Below are positions 7,759 to 14,866 of a stretch of 33,838 bases of DNA, piece by piece. Source of the stretch: Salsuginibacillus kocurii DSM 18087 (GTDB taxonomy: Bacteria > Bacillota > Bacilli > Bacillales > Marinococcaceae); contig NZ_KB898638.1 of the NCBI RefSeq assembly GCF_000377705.1, positions 1-33,838 on the forward strand. Reading direction: 5' to 3'. Under the pieces are notes generated by a model that was not told where the DNA came from, did no database searches, and saw only the letters and a program-made list of their open reading frames with translations. The position numbers and the translations under genes are program-made. Position 1 is the first letter of the stretch. Each line of letters opens with the position of its first letter.

Positions 7759-8694
7759 TTATTCATCTGCCAGGTCGGCAATGGATTCAGCTTCCACGTA
7801 TTCTGGAACGACCAGGCCAACGCGGGCATCTTCAAGGTTCGGTCCTAAGTCATCAATCTCGTCTTCTAAATCATCATAATAATGGCCATCTGTCTCTGGA
7901 AGCCAAGCCGCAACAGTAGCATCTGCAGCATCACTTGCTACAGCTTCCCACATAGCCGCACCTTCGACTGCGTTTAATTCTACGTCATAGCCGACGCTCT
8001 CAAGAACTTGGCTGATCATATTCGTAGAAGCGATCTCTGAATCCCAGGCCACGTAAGATAAAACGAGCTCTTCGCCGTCTACTTCATCAACGCCGTCCGT
8101 CCATTCATTTATGATGTCTTCATTGTCTTCGATCCAAGCAGCGGCCGCCTCTTCTGGTTCTTCCTCTTCATAGATTTCAACCATAATGCTTTCTAATTCT
8201 TCAGGCTCCCAGTAGAAGTTATCAAGTACTTCGTAAGCTTCTGGATGATCTTCCTCCAGACCTTCTCTTGCAATGGTGTGAATGCGTTCCGCTTCACCAA
8301 AGGATTGTTCTGGGTCGTCCAAGTATTTGATGTCATATTGTTCAAACTTCCAGTGTGGTGTCCAGCCTGTTACGACAATAGGCTCTTCATCTTCAAATGC
8401 TTGGTCCAACGTAGTAGCCATTGCACTTGAGGAACTAGATTGAACGTTGTAGCCTTCCAAGTCATAGTCTTCAATTGCCTGTTCTGCACCTTCCATAATA
8501 CCGGCGCCTGCGTCAATTCCTGTAATGGTGTAATCCAGCTGTTCTGCAAGCGATTCGCCATTGTCGTCTGCTGTCGTTTCTTCTTCGCCTTCCCCATTTT
8601 CATTATCCACATCGGCTGTATCTTCACCGTTGCCGCAAGCAGCAAGAGTAGCTGTTAAAGACGTAGCAAATAGTACTGGTAAAAAACGTTTCAT
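7759..8694 (-). CDS. opuAC: Glycine betaine/proline betaine binding lipoprotein, OpuAC type
   Basis: 311 residues. The signal peptide ends in the lipobox LAAC, with lipidated C20. A very acidic linker (about 21-50) precedes the binding domain. The order of lobes is that of B. subtilis OpuAC: GIDAGAGIM and TGWTPHW first, then SYVAWDSEIAST and AAWLPETDGHYY. The three Trp positions that form the betaine-binding aromatic cage in OpuAC (TGWTPHW, VAWDSE, AAWLPE) are present. OpuAC delivers glycine betaine to the OpuAA/OpuAB ABC transporter as osmoprotectant. No ATPase or permease gene is adjacent, so this is an orphan subunit here. The GGAG ribosome binding site is 14 nt from the ATG, longer than usual, and an in-frame stop lies just upstream. 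A GbsR-like regulator gene is two genes upstream. Confidence 0.92.
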   Translation of the reverse strand: MKRFLPVLFATSLTATLAACGNGEDTADVDNENGEGEEETTADDNGESLAEQLDYTITGIDAGAGIMEGAEQAIEDYDLEGYNVQSSSSSAMATTLDQAFEDEEPIVVTGWTPHWKFEQYDIKYLDDPEQSFGEAERIHTIAREGLEEDHPEAYEVLDNFYWEPEELESIMVEIYEEEEPEEAAAAWIEDNEDIINEWTDGVDEVDGEELVLSYVAWDSEIASTNMISQVLESVGYDVELNAVEGAAMWEAVASDAADATVAAWLPETDGHYYDDLEDEIDDLGPNLEDARVGLVVPEYVEAESIADLADE

Positions 8695-8877
8695 GGTTAA
8701 ACATCATTCTCCTTTTAAATTAATACATCCGCTTCATTCTTCAAATTGATAACTAAAAAACCTCATCTCCACAGCAAAAGGGGGTGAACGATATACGGTG
8801 GGTGAGTGTCGCAGCTGCGGAAGGGTCATAACTACCATTCGAAGGTAAAACAGAGCTTTTCGTTCCACTACATTGAA

Positions 8878-9546
8878 TTACGTGTGTTTTAGAATCGTAT
8901 TTTCAAATGTTTCTCGGAGTGTTTCTGGAGTAAATGGCAGAGAATCAGGTTGTTCCGGCTTGAAACTCTGGTAGTCTGCACCATTTAATTTTTTCATCAT
9001 CCCCATGGCTGTGTAGTAGGTCATGTTATAAATCCAACTCCCCATCGTTAAATGAGCGGACATATGAGCTCCTTCGCTAGTTGTTGCCGTTAAATCGTGA
9101 ACCATATGCATGGTATAGTCACGGAAATAAGCATCATACGTTGATGTCATTAAACAACCATCTGTCACAAACCCTGCCATGATCAAATCAGTAATCCCTT
9201 GATTGCGCAAAAACAAATCAAGCGGAGTTTCGTAAAAAGCACTCCAGCGATATTTATCAACGACTACATCTTCCTCGTGAGGAGCAATTTCCGGGAAAAT
9301 ATCAATGGAAGAAGAAGAAGCGTCATAATAAAAGGGACGTCCTTCGTTCGTAATCGGCTCCATCGAAGATAAGCCAATTCCATCAGCCCGATTTACTTGG
9401 CGGGTATAAATGACCGGAATGCCTTGTTCACGGCAAACCGTTGCCAGTTCTCTCGTTTTTTTGAGAATATCTTTTAACTGGGGAAGATTATAGTTCGTTT
9501 CTTGCTGCATATCGATGAGTACTAAGGCAGTATGTTCCTTATTCAA
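8878..9546 (-). CDS. Isochorismatase-family cysteine hydrolase
   Basis: 222 residues. The catalytic triad of the family is visible: D12 (LVLIDMQ), K98 (VDKYRWSAF) and C131 (TDGCLMTSTYDA). The Cys indicates an amidohydrolase-like enzyme (N-carbamoylsarcosine amidase, nicotinamidase and similar), not isochorismatase proper. The exact substrate cannot be read from sequence. The start codon overlaps the stop of the GbsR-like gene by four bases, so the two are co-transcribed and coupled. The opuAC gene lies 183 bp downstream on the same strand. This setting suggests a role in the metabolism of a choline, betaine or creatinine-like osmolyte, which is inference. Confidence 0.85.
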   Translation of the reverse strand: MNKEHTALVLIDMQQETNYNLPQLKDILKKTRELATVCREQGIPVIYTRQVNRADGIGLSSMEPITNEGRPFYYDASSSSIDIFPEIAPHEEDVVVDKYRWSAFYETPLDLFLRNQGITDLIMAGFVTDGCLMTSTYDAYFRDYTMHMVHDLTATTSEGAHMSAHLTMGSWIYNMTYYTAMGMMKKLNGADYQSFKPEQPDSLPFTPETLRETFENTILKHT

Positions 9547-10097
9547 TCCTCATCCCTCTTTTCTTTTGTGCCTTTCGGAAAATACTCGAAGATTTCTCCG
9601 CTTTCCATTGCATTGGAAAAACGCATTAACCATTCCAGATACACTTGGGTATTTTCCAGGTCTTCTAAATCTTTTGCTGCTAACTCTCGCGCTTTTTCAT
9701 CTTCACTTTCTTGCTGTACTTCCTGGAGTAGCGGCTTCGCTTGTTCATTGGCCTTCGCGATTAAATTCCGCTCCATCCGCAAATTTTTAACGAAAAAACT
9801 AAAGAAGTTACGGAAAAAGTCTTTCTCAGCAATGAAATGATCTTTGCGATCACCTTTTTTCCAAACTTTAATGACCATTTCAATATCTAGCAGTTCGCGA
9901 ATCCCGTTGCTTACACTGCCCTTGCTCATTGCCACTTCATCCTTGATCTCATCAAGCGACAGCGGTTCTTCTGCAAAGTAAAGCACGCCATAGATCCTTC
10001 CAACCGAAGGCGTCACTCCGTAAATGACCATTGTTTGAGCAATCGCGCTAATCGAAATATCCCGCGCCTGCTGTACTTGCTCTTGGCCGTTGTCCAA
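9543..10097 (-). CDS. GbsR-like MarR-type transcriptional repressor
   Basis: 184 residues, close to B. subtilis GbsR in length. A winged helix-turn-helix covers about residues 35-85 (GVTPSVGRIYGVLYF, LSLDEIKDEVAMSKGSVSNGIREL), followed by a long helical region with an acidic C-terminus. GbsR, OpcR and relatives repress glycine betaine synthesis or choline uptake genes and respond to choline. The start is TTG at 10095-10097, preceded by AAGGATGGTGG; no ATG is better placed. It heads a minus-strand set with the cysteine hydrolase and opuAC, so it probably controls osmolyte use. The upstream AT-rich region with repeated TATAAT/ATTATA elements is the likely operator and promoter. Confidence 0.82.
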   Translation of the reverse strand: MDNGQEQVQQARDISISAIAQTMVIYGVTPSVGRIYGVLYFAEEPLSLDEIKDEVAMSKGSVSNGIRELLDIEMVIKVWKKGDRKDHFIAEKDFFRNFFSFFVKNLRMERNLIAKANEQAKPLLQEVQQESEDEKARELAAKDLEDLENTQVYLEWLMRFSNAMESGEIFEYFPKGTKEKRDED

Positions 10098-10118
10098 ATA
10101 ACCACCATCCTTCTCAAA

Positions 10119-10159
10119 ATATATAATACGTATAATTTGTATAATATTTTTTGAACAAA
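10119..10159 (-). promoter_or_regulatory. AT-rich promoter/operator region of the GbsR-like gene
   Basis: The segment is almost pure A/T and carries overlapping dyads, including ATACGTAT (10127-10134) flanked by ATAATACG and TATAATTTGTATAATAT. On the minus strand TTGTTC (10154-10159) could be a -35, but the -10 cannot be fixed because several TATAAT-like hexamers compete. GbsR-type operators in Bacillus are AT-rich dyads, so autoregulation is plausible. Confidence 0.35.
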
Positions 10160-10222
10160 TTGAGTGTATCTATTTTGCAGAAGAATGTCAAATAGGGGGG
10201 CCCGGTTTGGTTGGTGTGAAAG

Positions 10223-10261
10223 AAAAAACTCCTGCTGGGTAGAGGAGCACTGCAGCAGGAG
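10223..10261 (-). terminator. Rho-independent terminator, minus strand
   Basis: Read on the minus strand, CTCCTGCTG (10261-10253) pairs with CAGCAGGAG (10237-10229), followed by six T (10228-10223). It lies 60 bp beyond the HMG-CoA lyase remnant and was probably the terminator of that former gene. Confidence 0.75.
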
Positions 10262-10322
10262 GGCATTTATTTTACGTATTAAACACACGCTTTAAATTGC
10301 TGTGACCATTTCACCGCCAGAA

Positions 10323-10602
10323 CTAGAATGTGTGGTCCCCAGCCTTCATGACCATACCGTCCAATGGTTTATTCATCCACTCTTCTAGCTGTTTGGCTGT
10401 TTTTATCAGCCTTTCCAAATTGATTCCCGTTTGCTCCCCAATTTGGTGAAACATATGGACCATGTCTTCACTACAAACATTCCCGACGGCGAGTGGGGCA
10501 AAAGGGCATCCACCCAATCCTCCAATTGATGAATCAAAGGAGCGAATGCCACTTTGATAACCAGCAAGCGTGCAGCTCTAGTTCTTTCCCGTAGTCATCA
10601 GT
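10323..10602 (-). pseudogene. Remnant of hydroxymethylglutaryl-CoA lyase (C-terminal part only)
   Basis: On the minus strand 84 codons in one frame (10577-10326) read like the end of HMG-CoA lyase: GIRSFDSSIGGLGG, then CPFAPLAVGNVCSEDMV, ending LDGMVMKAG. This includes the glycine-rich GGxGGCP loop with the catalytic Cys. An in-frame TAG stands at 10580-10578. Just upstream, in a shifted frame, TDDYGKEL (10602-10579) resembles the family HDTYG region. The whole N-terminal two thirds (about 200 of about 300 residues) is missing and the neighbouring regulator gene begins its 3' end at 10621. A 64-codon ORF starting at the internal ATG is still open, but it could not form the TIM barrel, so it is taken as a decayed gene. 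Confidence 0.82.
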
Positions 10603-10620
10603 CCGTGGTCGTTTGGTTTT

Positions 10621-12363
10621 TTAGAACTGCTCAATGTTTCGTAGTTTTCTCCATAAAGTGGCTCGGTTGATGCCAAGACGTTTCGCGGTTTTTGTTTGGT
10701 TAAAGCTCTCTTCTTTCATGACTTTACGAATGATATCTTCTTCAATTTTTGTAAGCGTGTTTGTAAGGTCAATGTGGTAGTGCCCATCGATGTCTAGAGT
10801 ATCCATATCTTGTTCACTTACATATTCATTTGGTGTTTGCCTCACGCCTTTTTCTATTCGTTCTTGCAGGTCCTTCAAGTTGTTGGGCCAATGCTCATCT
10901 TTCCATTCATCAAGTAGAGGTTTTTCAATGCCGATCACTTGCTTTCCGTACTTTGCATTTGAGCGAGAAATTAATTTTGTAACATATTGATCTAAGTAGG
11001 CTTTCTGTTCCTCTAGTGTAGGGAGGTGAATAACAGGGAGCCTCTCTATTACTTGTGGCGCGTGTTCAGTTGGTTCAGAGCCAAATACAACGAGGGCGTC
11101 TGTCCCTGAAGCTGCCTTTCTTAATTCAGTTAGGGATTCTTGCTCTAACACTTCCCAGCCTGTTAGATAAAAGGTGGCAGACGGGGTCTTCAGCCATTCT
11201 TTAAGCTGAAGAATCTCTTCTGGCACCAAGGGTTGCTTGATTTGAATGGTCCATTGGTCACGTAGGTGCCGGTGTCGTTCATAATGCATGGCACTTACCA
11301 TACTCTTTTTTCCTGTTCCCCGGTTGCCGAGGATAAGAAGAGGGGAGTTCTCTTTCACAGCGTAATGTTGACAACTTTGCAAAGCTTTTTTCATAGAGGG
11401 AGAAGGAGCAGAAAGCTGAGCAAATGAGGTGCGAAACGTTGTTAGCGGTTCAACGGAGAACCTATCTGTTTCAAGAGAATAACGCTCTTTTTTATTAAAA
11501 CGGATAAGGTGTCGAACGCCTTGACCAACATCTTCTACCATATCTCCTTCAACGATGACTTCTGTTCCGTTTATGTTAAATTGCTCACATAAAAAGGGAC
11601 GATCTACAACCGTTGAAATCAATTCACATAAGGGTGAATTAAGCTCTTGAACATGATGAAGGGGCCAATTGATTTGAAACAACGAACGAAAAGCCTGGTT
11701 ATAAAATTGAACGTTCCCCTGGCTGGTAAAAATGAGCGAGGCTTCTGCTGAATGTGTTAATAAGTTTCGATAGGCTTTCAGTTCTTGCTTTGTTGTAAGC
11801 ATAGCCGCTGCTAATTCTTTAGCTCGTTTCAAAGATTGATGTACTGATTCCCTGCCTGAGGTAATCATCATTCCATTCAGCCCATATTTACCTACATATT
11901 TCATCGCTACCGCATCGCCCAGAATGTTGGAAATCCCCTCATGGTAAGCTTTTTCTACTTCTGCTCCAATTTCTTCAGTGGTTGTTACTTCGGTATAAGG
12001 GATTTCAATATCAATAAATGAAGCAACACTTAATACACCCCGGCAAATACTCGGAAAACCAATAAGTTTTGTGGTTTCGCTTAAATCTTTGACTAGGATT
12101 AAGCTTCTTAAGATGTCGTAACCGGAGACGTCTATGTTCACAACGGGAATGGAAACATAGGAACGAATCGTGTCAGCTGTACCACCGCGGCTAATCAGGA
12201 CATGAAACCCTTGTTTTTCAAACTGGACCGCCGGCTCTACTGCATCCAATACTTCCGCAACCACCACCTCTAACTGTAAATCCTCAAACTGTTCAGCTTC
12301 TGATTCAATAATTTCTTTTAGTGATGTGTATGGAGCTAAGACCCCGACTTTCATAGCTATCAT
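10621..12363 (-). CDS. PrpR_N / PAS / degenerate AAA+ / Fis-type HTH transcriptional regulator (copy 2)
   Basis: 580 residues from the ATG at 12361-12363, which has AAGGAG 12 nt upstream; a TTG four codons earlier directly abuts the Shine-Dalgarno sequence and is unlikely. The order is as in copy 1: PrpR_N domain (about 4-195, HVLISRGGTA, NIDVSGYD, ITSGRESV), PAS-like domain (about 200-290), AAA+ remnant (315-510) and Fis-type helix-turn-helix at the end (NQTKTAKRLGINRATLWRKL). Walker A is kept (GNRGTGK, 346-352). The Walker B site reads ATFYLTGW (396-403), the GAFTGA loop is absent, and the LPPLRER motif of copy 1 is LPTLEEQ here. So it cannot be a standard sigma-54 activator. It is transcribed divergently from the hydroxyacid/lar operon, with paired palindromes between them, so it most likely controls that operon and itself. 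Confidence 0.85.
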   Translation of the reverse strand: MIAMKVGVLAPYTSLKEIIESEAEQFEDLQLEVVVAEVLDAVEPAVQFEKQGFHVLISRGGTADTIRSYVSIPVVNIDVSGYDILRSLILVKDLSETTKLIGFPSICRGVLSVASFIDIEIPYTEVTTTEEIGAEVEKAYHEGISNILGDAVAMKYVGKYGLNGMMITSGRESVHQSLKRAKELAAAMLTTKQELKAYRNLLTHSAEASLIFTSQGNVQFYNQAFRSLFQINWPLHHVQELNSPLCELISTVVDRPFLCEQFNINGTEVIVEGDMVEDVGQGVRHLIRFNKKERYSLETDRFSVEPLTTFRTSFAQLSAPSPSMKKALQSCQHYAVKENSPLLILGNRGTGKKSMVSAMHYERHRHLRDQWTIQIKQPLVPEEILQLKEWLKTPSATFYLTGWEVLEQESLTELRKAASGTDALVVFGSEPTEHAPQVIERLPVIHLPTLEEQKAYLDQYVTKLISRSNAKYGKQVIGIEKPLLDEWKDEHWPNNLKDLQERIEKGVRQTPNEYVSEQDMDTLDIDGHYHIDLTNTLTKIEEDIIRKVMKEESFNQTKTAKRLGINRATLWRKLRNIEQF

Positions 12364-12393
12364 TTGTAACCTCAACTCCTTAAAAGGGGAAGT

Positions 12394-12408
12394 GTTTAAA
12401 TTTTAAAC
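12394..12408. promoter_or_regulatory. Palindrome, candidate operator 1 for the PrpR-like regulator
   Basis: GTTTAAATTTTAAAC is a perfect inverted repeat with 7-bp arms around one central T. It lies between the divergent regulator and the hydroxyacid operon. Confidence 0.6.
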
Positions 12409-12424
12409 GATTACATAAATCATA

Positions 12425-12440
12425 TTGTTTATTTAAACAA
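12425..12440. promoter_or_regulatory. Palindrome, candidate operator 2 for the PrpR-like regulator
   Basis: TTGTTTATTTAAACAA is a perfect inverted repeat with 7-bp arms and 2-bp centre, sharing the GTTTA/TAAAC half-site with operator 1. The centres are 31.5 bp apart, about three helical turns. A possible plus-strand promoter (TTTAAA at 12432-12437, 17 nt, GATTAT at 12455-12460) would overlap this palindrome at its -35, but both hexamers are only 4 of 6. Confidence 0.6.
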
Positions 12441-12506
12441 CTGTGTGTGAAAATGATTATAAATTGTACAAAAATTTTGTCAACAAAAATGGAAGGAGGA
12501 AATACC

Positions 12507-13664
12507 TTGAATTTCAAAACACAACTTGAAGATTATCAAGCAACTCAATCGATGAGTAAATTCCCATATTCATTTGAAGAATGGGAGGCGATGGCTAAAA
12601 AAGTTCTGAGTTCTCCTAATTATGATTATGTAGCCGCGGGGGCTGGATCAGAAGACACTATGCGAGAAAATGTAGACGCTTTCAAAAGGTGGCGTATTCA
12701 ACCACGAATGTTTAGAGATGTGGAGCAGAGGGACACCACGACCACGATACTTGGCACTCAATTAGAATCTCCCATCATGATGGCTCCTGTTGGTGTACAG
12801 AAGATATTACATGAACGGGGCGATTTGGCCTCGGCGAAAGCAGCGGGAGAGTTAGGGGTGCCGTTTGTGTGCAGTACTGTATCTGCTTATTCTTTGGAAG
12901 AAATAGCGGCCGAAGTCGGAGAAGATACGTTGAAGTGGTTTCAACTCTATTGGTCTACGGACGAACAAATTACTTCCAGTTTACTTAAGCGGGCAGAAGC
13001 GGCAGGTTATTCTGCCATCGTTGTTACTTTGGACACTCCAATGGTTGGATGGCGCGAACGTGACTTAAACCATCGATGGCTTCCTTTTCTTGAAGGAATT
13101 GGTATTGCAAACTACATTTCTGATCCTGTTTTTAAGTCAAGAATGTCGGTAGATCCAGGGAGCGACCTTCAAGCTGCAGGAGAAGAATTCCGGAAAGTAT
13201 TTGGGAATACGAAGCTTTCCTGGAGGGATCTTGAATTTGTTCGTGAACAAACTAGCCTTCCTATTATTTTAAAAGGGATTTTACATCCACACGATGCAGA
13301 GCTAGCTATTCATTATGGCGTGGATGGGGTGATTGTTTCAAACCATGGTGGAAGACAAGTGAATGGGGCAATTTCGGCAATTGACGCCTTGCCTGAAATT
13401 GCGGAAGTCGTGCAAGGACAAATCCCTGTTCTGATGGATAGCGGAATTAGGAGGGGAGACGATGTCTTAAAAGCTTTAGCTTTAGGCGCTGAGGCAGTAC
13501 TAGTAGGACGGCCTTATCTTTATGGGCTTGCAGTAGGAGGAAGGGAAGGGGTTAAACAAATACTGCGTAATCTAAAGGGAGATTTTGAATTAACGATGGC
13601 CCTTTCTGGCGTGAAACAAATAAGTGAGATTACCCCAGCTCTTATTAGAAAAACAACGAATTGA
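12507..13664 (+). CDS. FMN-dependent 2-hydroxyacid oxidase / lactate 2-monooxygenase-like
   Basis: 385 residues from a TTG start at 12507 that has AGGAGG 7 nt upstream; an earlier in-frame ATG at 12447 lacks a ribosome binding site. This is the (S)-2-hydroxyacid dehydrogenase/oxidase TIM-barrel family: YVAAGAGSEDTMREN (41-55), FQLYW with Y148, K256 (IILKGI), catalytic H280 and R283 (VSNHGGRQ), and the phosphate-binding MDSGIRRG and VGRPYLYG. Members oxidise L-2-hydroxyacids to 2-oxoacids with O2 or another acceptor, in the cytosol or at the membrane face. It is the first gene of an operon with a KdgT-type permease and a LarA-type nickel racemase. Its likely job is therefore to oxidise the L (S) form that the racemase supplies. 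The true substrate (lactate or a larger 2-hydroxyacid) is not determined. Confidence 0.87.
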   Translation: MNFKTQLEDYQATQSMSKFPYSFEEWEAMAKKVLSSPNYDYVAAGAGSEDTMRENVDAFKRWRIQPRMFRDVEQRDTTTTILGTQLESPIMMAPVGVQKILHERGDLASAKAAGELGVPFVCSTVSAYSLEEIAAEVGEDTLKWFQLYWSTDEQITSSLLKRAEAAGYSAIVVTLDTPMVGWRERDLNHRWLPFLEGIGIANYISDPVFKSRMSVDPGSDLQAAGEEFRKVFGNTKLSWRDLEFVREQTSLPIILKGILHPHDAELAIHYGVDGVIVSNHGGRQVNGAISAIDALPEIAEVVQGQIPVLMDSGIRRGDDVLKALALGAEAVLVGRPYLYGLAVGGREGVKQILRNLKGDFELTMALSGVKQISEITPALIRKTTN

Positions 13665-13689
13665 TTTTAAGGTTTATAATACTTTTATT

Positions 13690-13703
13690 TGAAAGCGATT
13701 ACT
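13690..13703 (+). promoter_or_regulatory. Candidate cre (CcpA) site between oxidase and permease genes
   Basis: TGAAAGCGATTACT matches the cre consensus TGWAANCGNTNWCA at 13 of 14 positions. It lies 25 bp after the oxidase stop and 24 bp before the permease start, so it could act as a roadblock or mark an internal promoter. Confidence 0.65.
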
Positions 13704-13727
13704 TTCCAGGTTTAGGAGTGTGATAGT

Positions 13728-14855
13728 ATGAAGATCAAACAGACGATTGAAAAAGTACCAGGGGGACTCATGGTTGTTCCGCTGATGCTGGGTGCTTTAT
13801 TAAACACGATCGATCAAATGCAAATTCCTTTTATTGTACGATTCCTTCAGTTTATTGGAGCTCCAGAAACTGAAGAGGGTACATATGAATTTTTAATGCT
13901 TGGAGGTTTTTCTCAAGAATTATTTAAAGATGGTGCTCTCGTTTTAATTGCTTTGTTCTTATTTTGTGCAGGTAGTCAGATGAATTTAAAAATGGGCGGT
14001 AAAGCATTGAAAAAGGGACTGTTGCTTACAACTGCCAAGTATTTATCAGGATTAGTGGTAGGTATTTCATTTGGATACTTTTTAGACCCTATGGAAGGGG
14101 TGCTTGGCCTTTCTACTGTAGCCATTATTGCGGCCATGACCAATGGAAATGGCGGGATGTATGCAGCTTTAACAAGTCAGTACGGGAATCGTTCTGATGT
14201 GGGAGGGGTCGCTGTGTTGTCCATAAATGACGGACCTTTCTTTACTATGATGTCGCTTGGACTGCTCGGGGCTACATTTCCATTTGCTACATTTTTAGCT
14301 GTATTACTCCCAATTGGTATTGGGATGCTTTTAGGTAATTTAGATGAAGACATCCGTAGGTTTCTTAAGCCAGGGGAGTTCTTACCTGTCCCGTTTTTCG
14401 CTTTTGCCCTTGGTGCAGGCATGAACTTTGCTCTATTCTTTAATCCGGAAGTCGTTGGGGCTGGAATTGTACTCGGTCTATTAACGACAATTGTTACGGG
14501 GATAGGCGGTATTCTAGTCTTTAAATTATTTAAAGAACGAAGTTACATCGCTCCAGTGGCTGAAGCTTCTACAGCGGGGAATGCAGTAGGTACACCGGCA
14601 GCCATTGCCGCAGCTGCTGCTACCTCAGCTGCGGCGGGAGGAATGAGCGAAGCAGAAGCGCTCGCTTATCAAGAAATTGCAAACTTAGCTCAAGCTCAAA
14701 TCTCCTTATCTGTCCTGGTGACGGCTATGCTTTGTCCAATTGCTGTAATATTAGTTGATAGATATCAACGTAAACGAGGTATAATTGGTACTATAGAAGA
14801 TGAGGAAGTCGAAGAACCGCCTGAAGTAGAGAAAGCTGCAAACGATAACAATTAG
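13728..14855 (+). CDS. 2-keto-3-deoxygluconate permease-like transporter (KdgT family), copy 2
   Basis: 375 residues, about 50 longer than copy 1 because of an extra extracytosolic segment near residues 25-55 and a longer acidic C-terminal tail (EEVEEPPEVEKA). Shared motifs are PGGLMVVPLMLGAL, DGALVLIALFLFCAG, AIIAAMTNGNGG, NDGPFFTMMS and STAGNAVGTPAAIAAA. About ten membrane segments are expected. AGGAGTGTGATAGT precedes the ATG. It stands between the 2-hydroxyacid oxidase and larA (11-bp gap), so it is the probable importer of the hydroxyacid used by those enzymes. KdgT homologs are proton symporters for sugar acids, so a polyhydroxy acid is at least as likely as lactate. Confidence 0.85.
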   Translation: MKIKQTIEKVPGGLMVVPLMLGALLNTIDQMQIPFIVRFLQFIGAPETEEGTYEFLMLGGFSQELFKDGALVLIALFLFCAGSQMNLKMGGKALKKGLLLTTAKYLSGLVVGISFGYFLDPMEGVLGLSTVAIIAAMTNGNGGMYAALTSQYGNRSDVGGVAVLSINDGPFFTMMSLGLLGATFPFATFLAVLLPIGIGMLLGNLDEDIRRFLKPGEFLPVPFFAFALGAGMNFALFFNPEVVGAGIVLGLLTTIVTGIGGILVFKLFKERSYIAPVAEASTAGNAVGTPAAIAAAAATSAAAGGMSEAEALAYQEIANLAQAQISLSVLVTAMLCPIAVILVDRYQRKRGIIGTIEDEEVEEPPEVEKAANDNN

Positions 14856-14866
14856 GAGGGAATTGT

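Noticed and set aside
7759-8694. OpuAC lobes appear in permuted order compared with ProX-type betaine binding proteins.
   Set aside because: The same order is present in B. subtilis OpuAC, so it is a known property of the family and not new.
8440-8749. Plus-strand ORFs opposite the opuAC gene.
   Set aside because: They are antisense frames opened by the acidic codon bias of opuAC, without ribosome binding sites or family signatures.
10323-10517. Intact 64-codon ORF on the minus strand.
   Set aside because: It is the C-terminal tail of HMG-CoA lyase with the catalytic barrel missing and broken upstream frames, so it is treated as part of a pseudogene.
12376-12506. Possible sigma-54 (-24/-12) promoter near the PrpR-like regulator.
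   Set aside because: No GG-N10-GC pattern was found, in line with the loss of the sigma-54 contact loop in the regulator.
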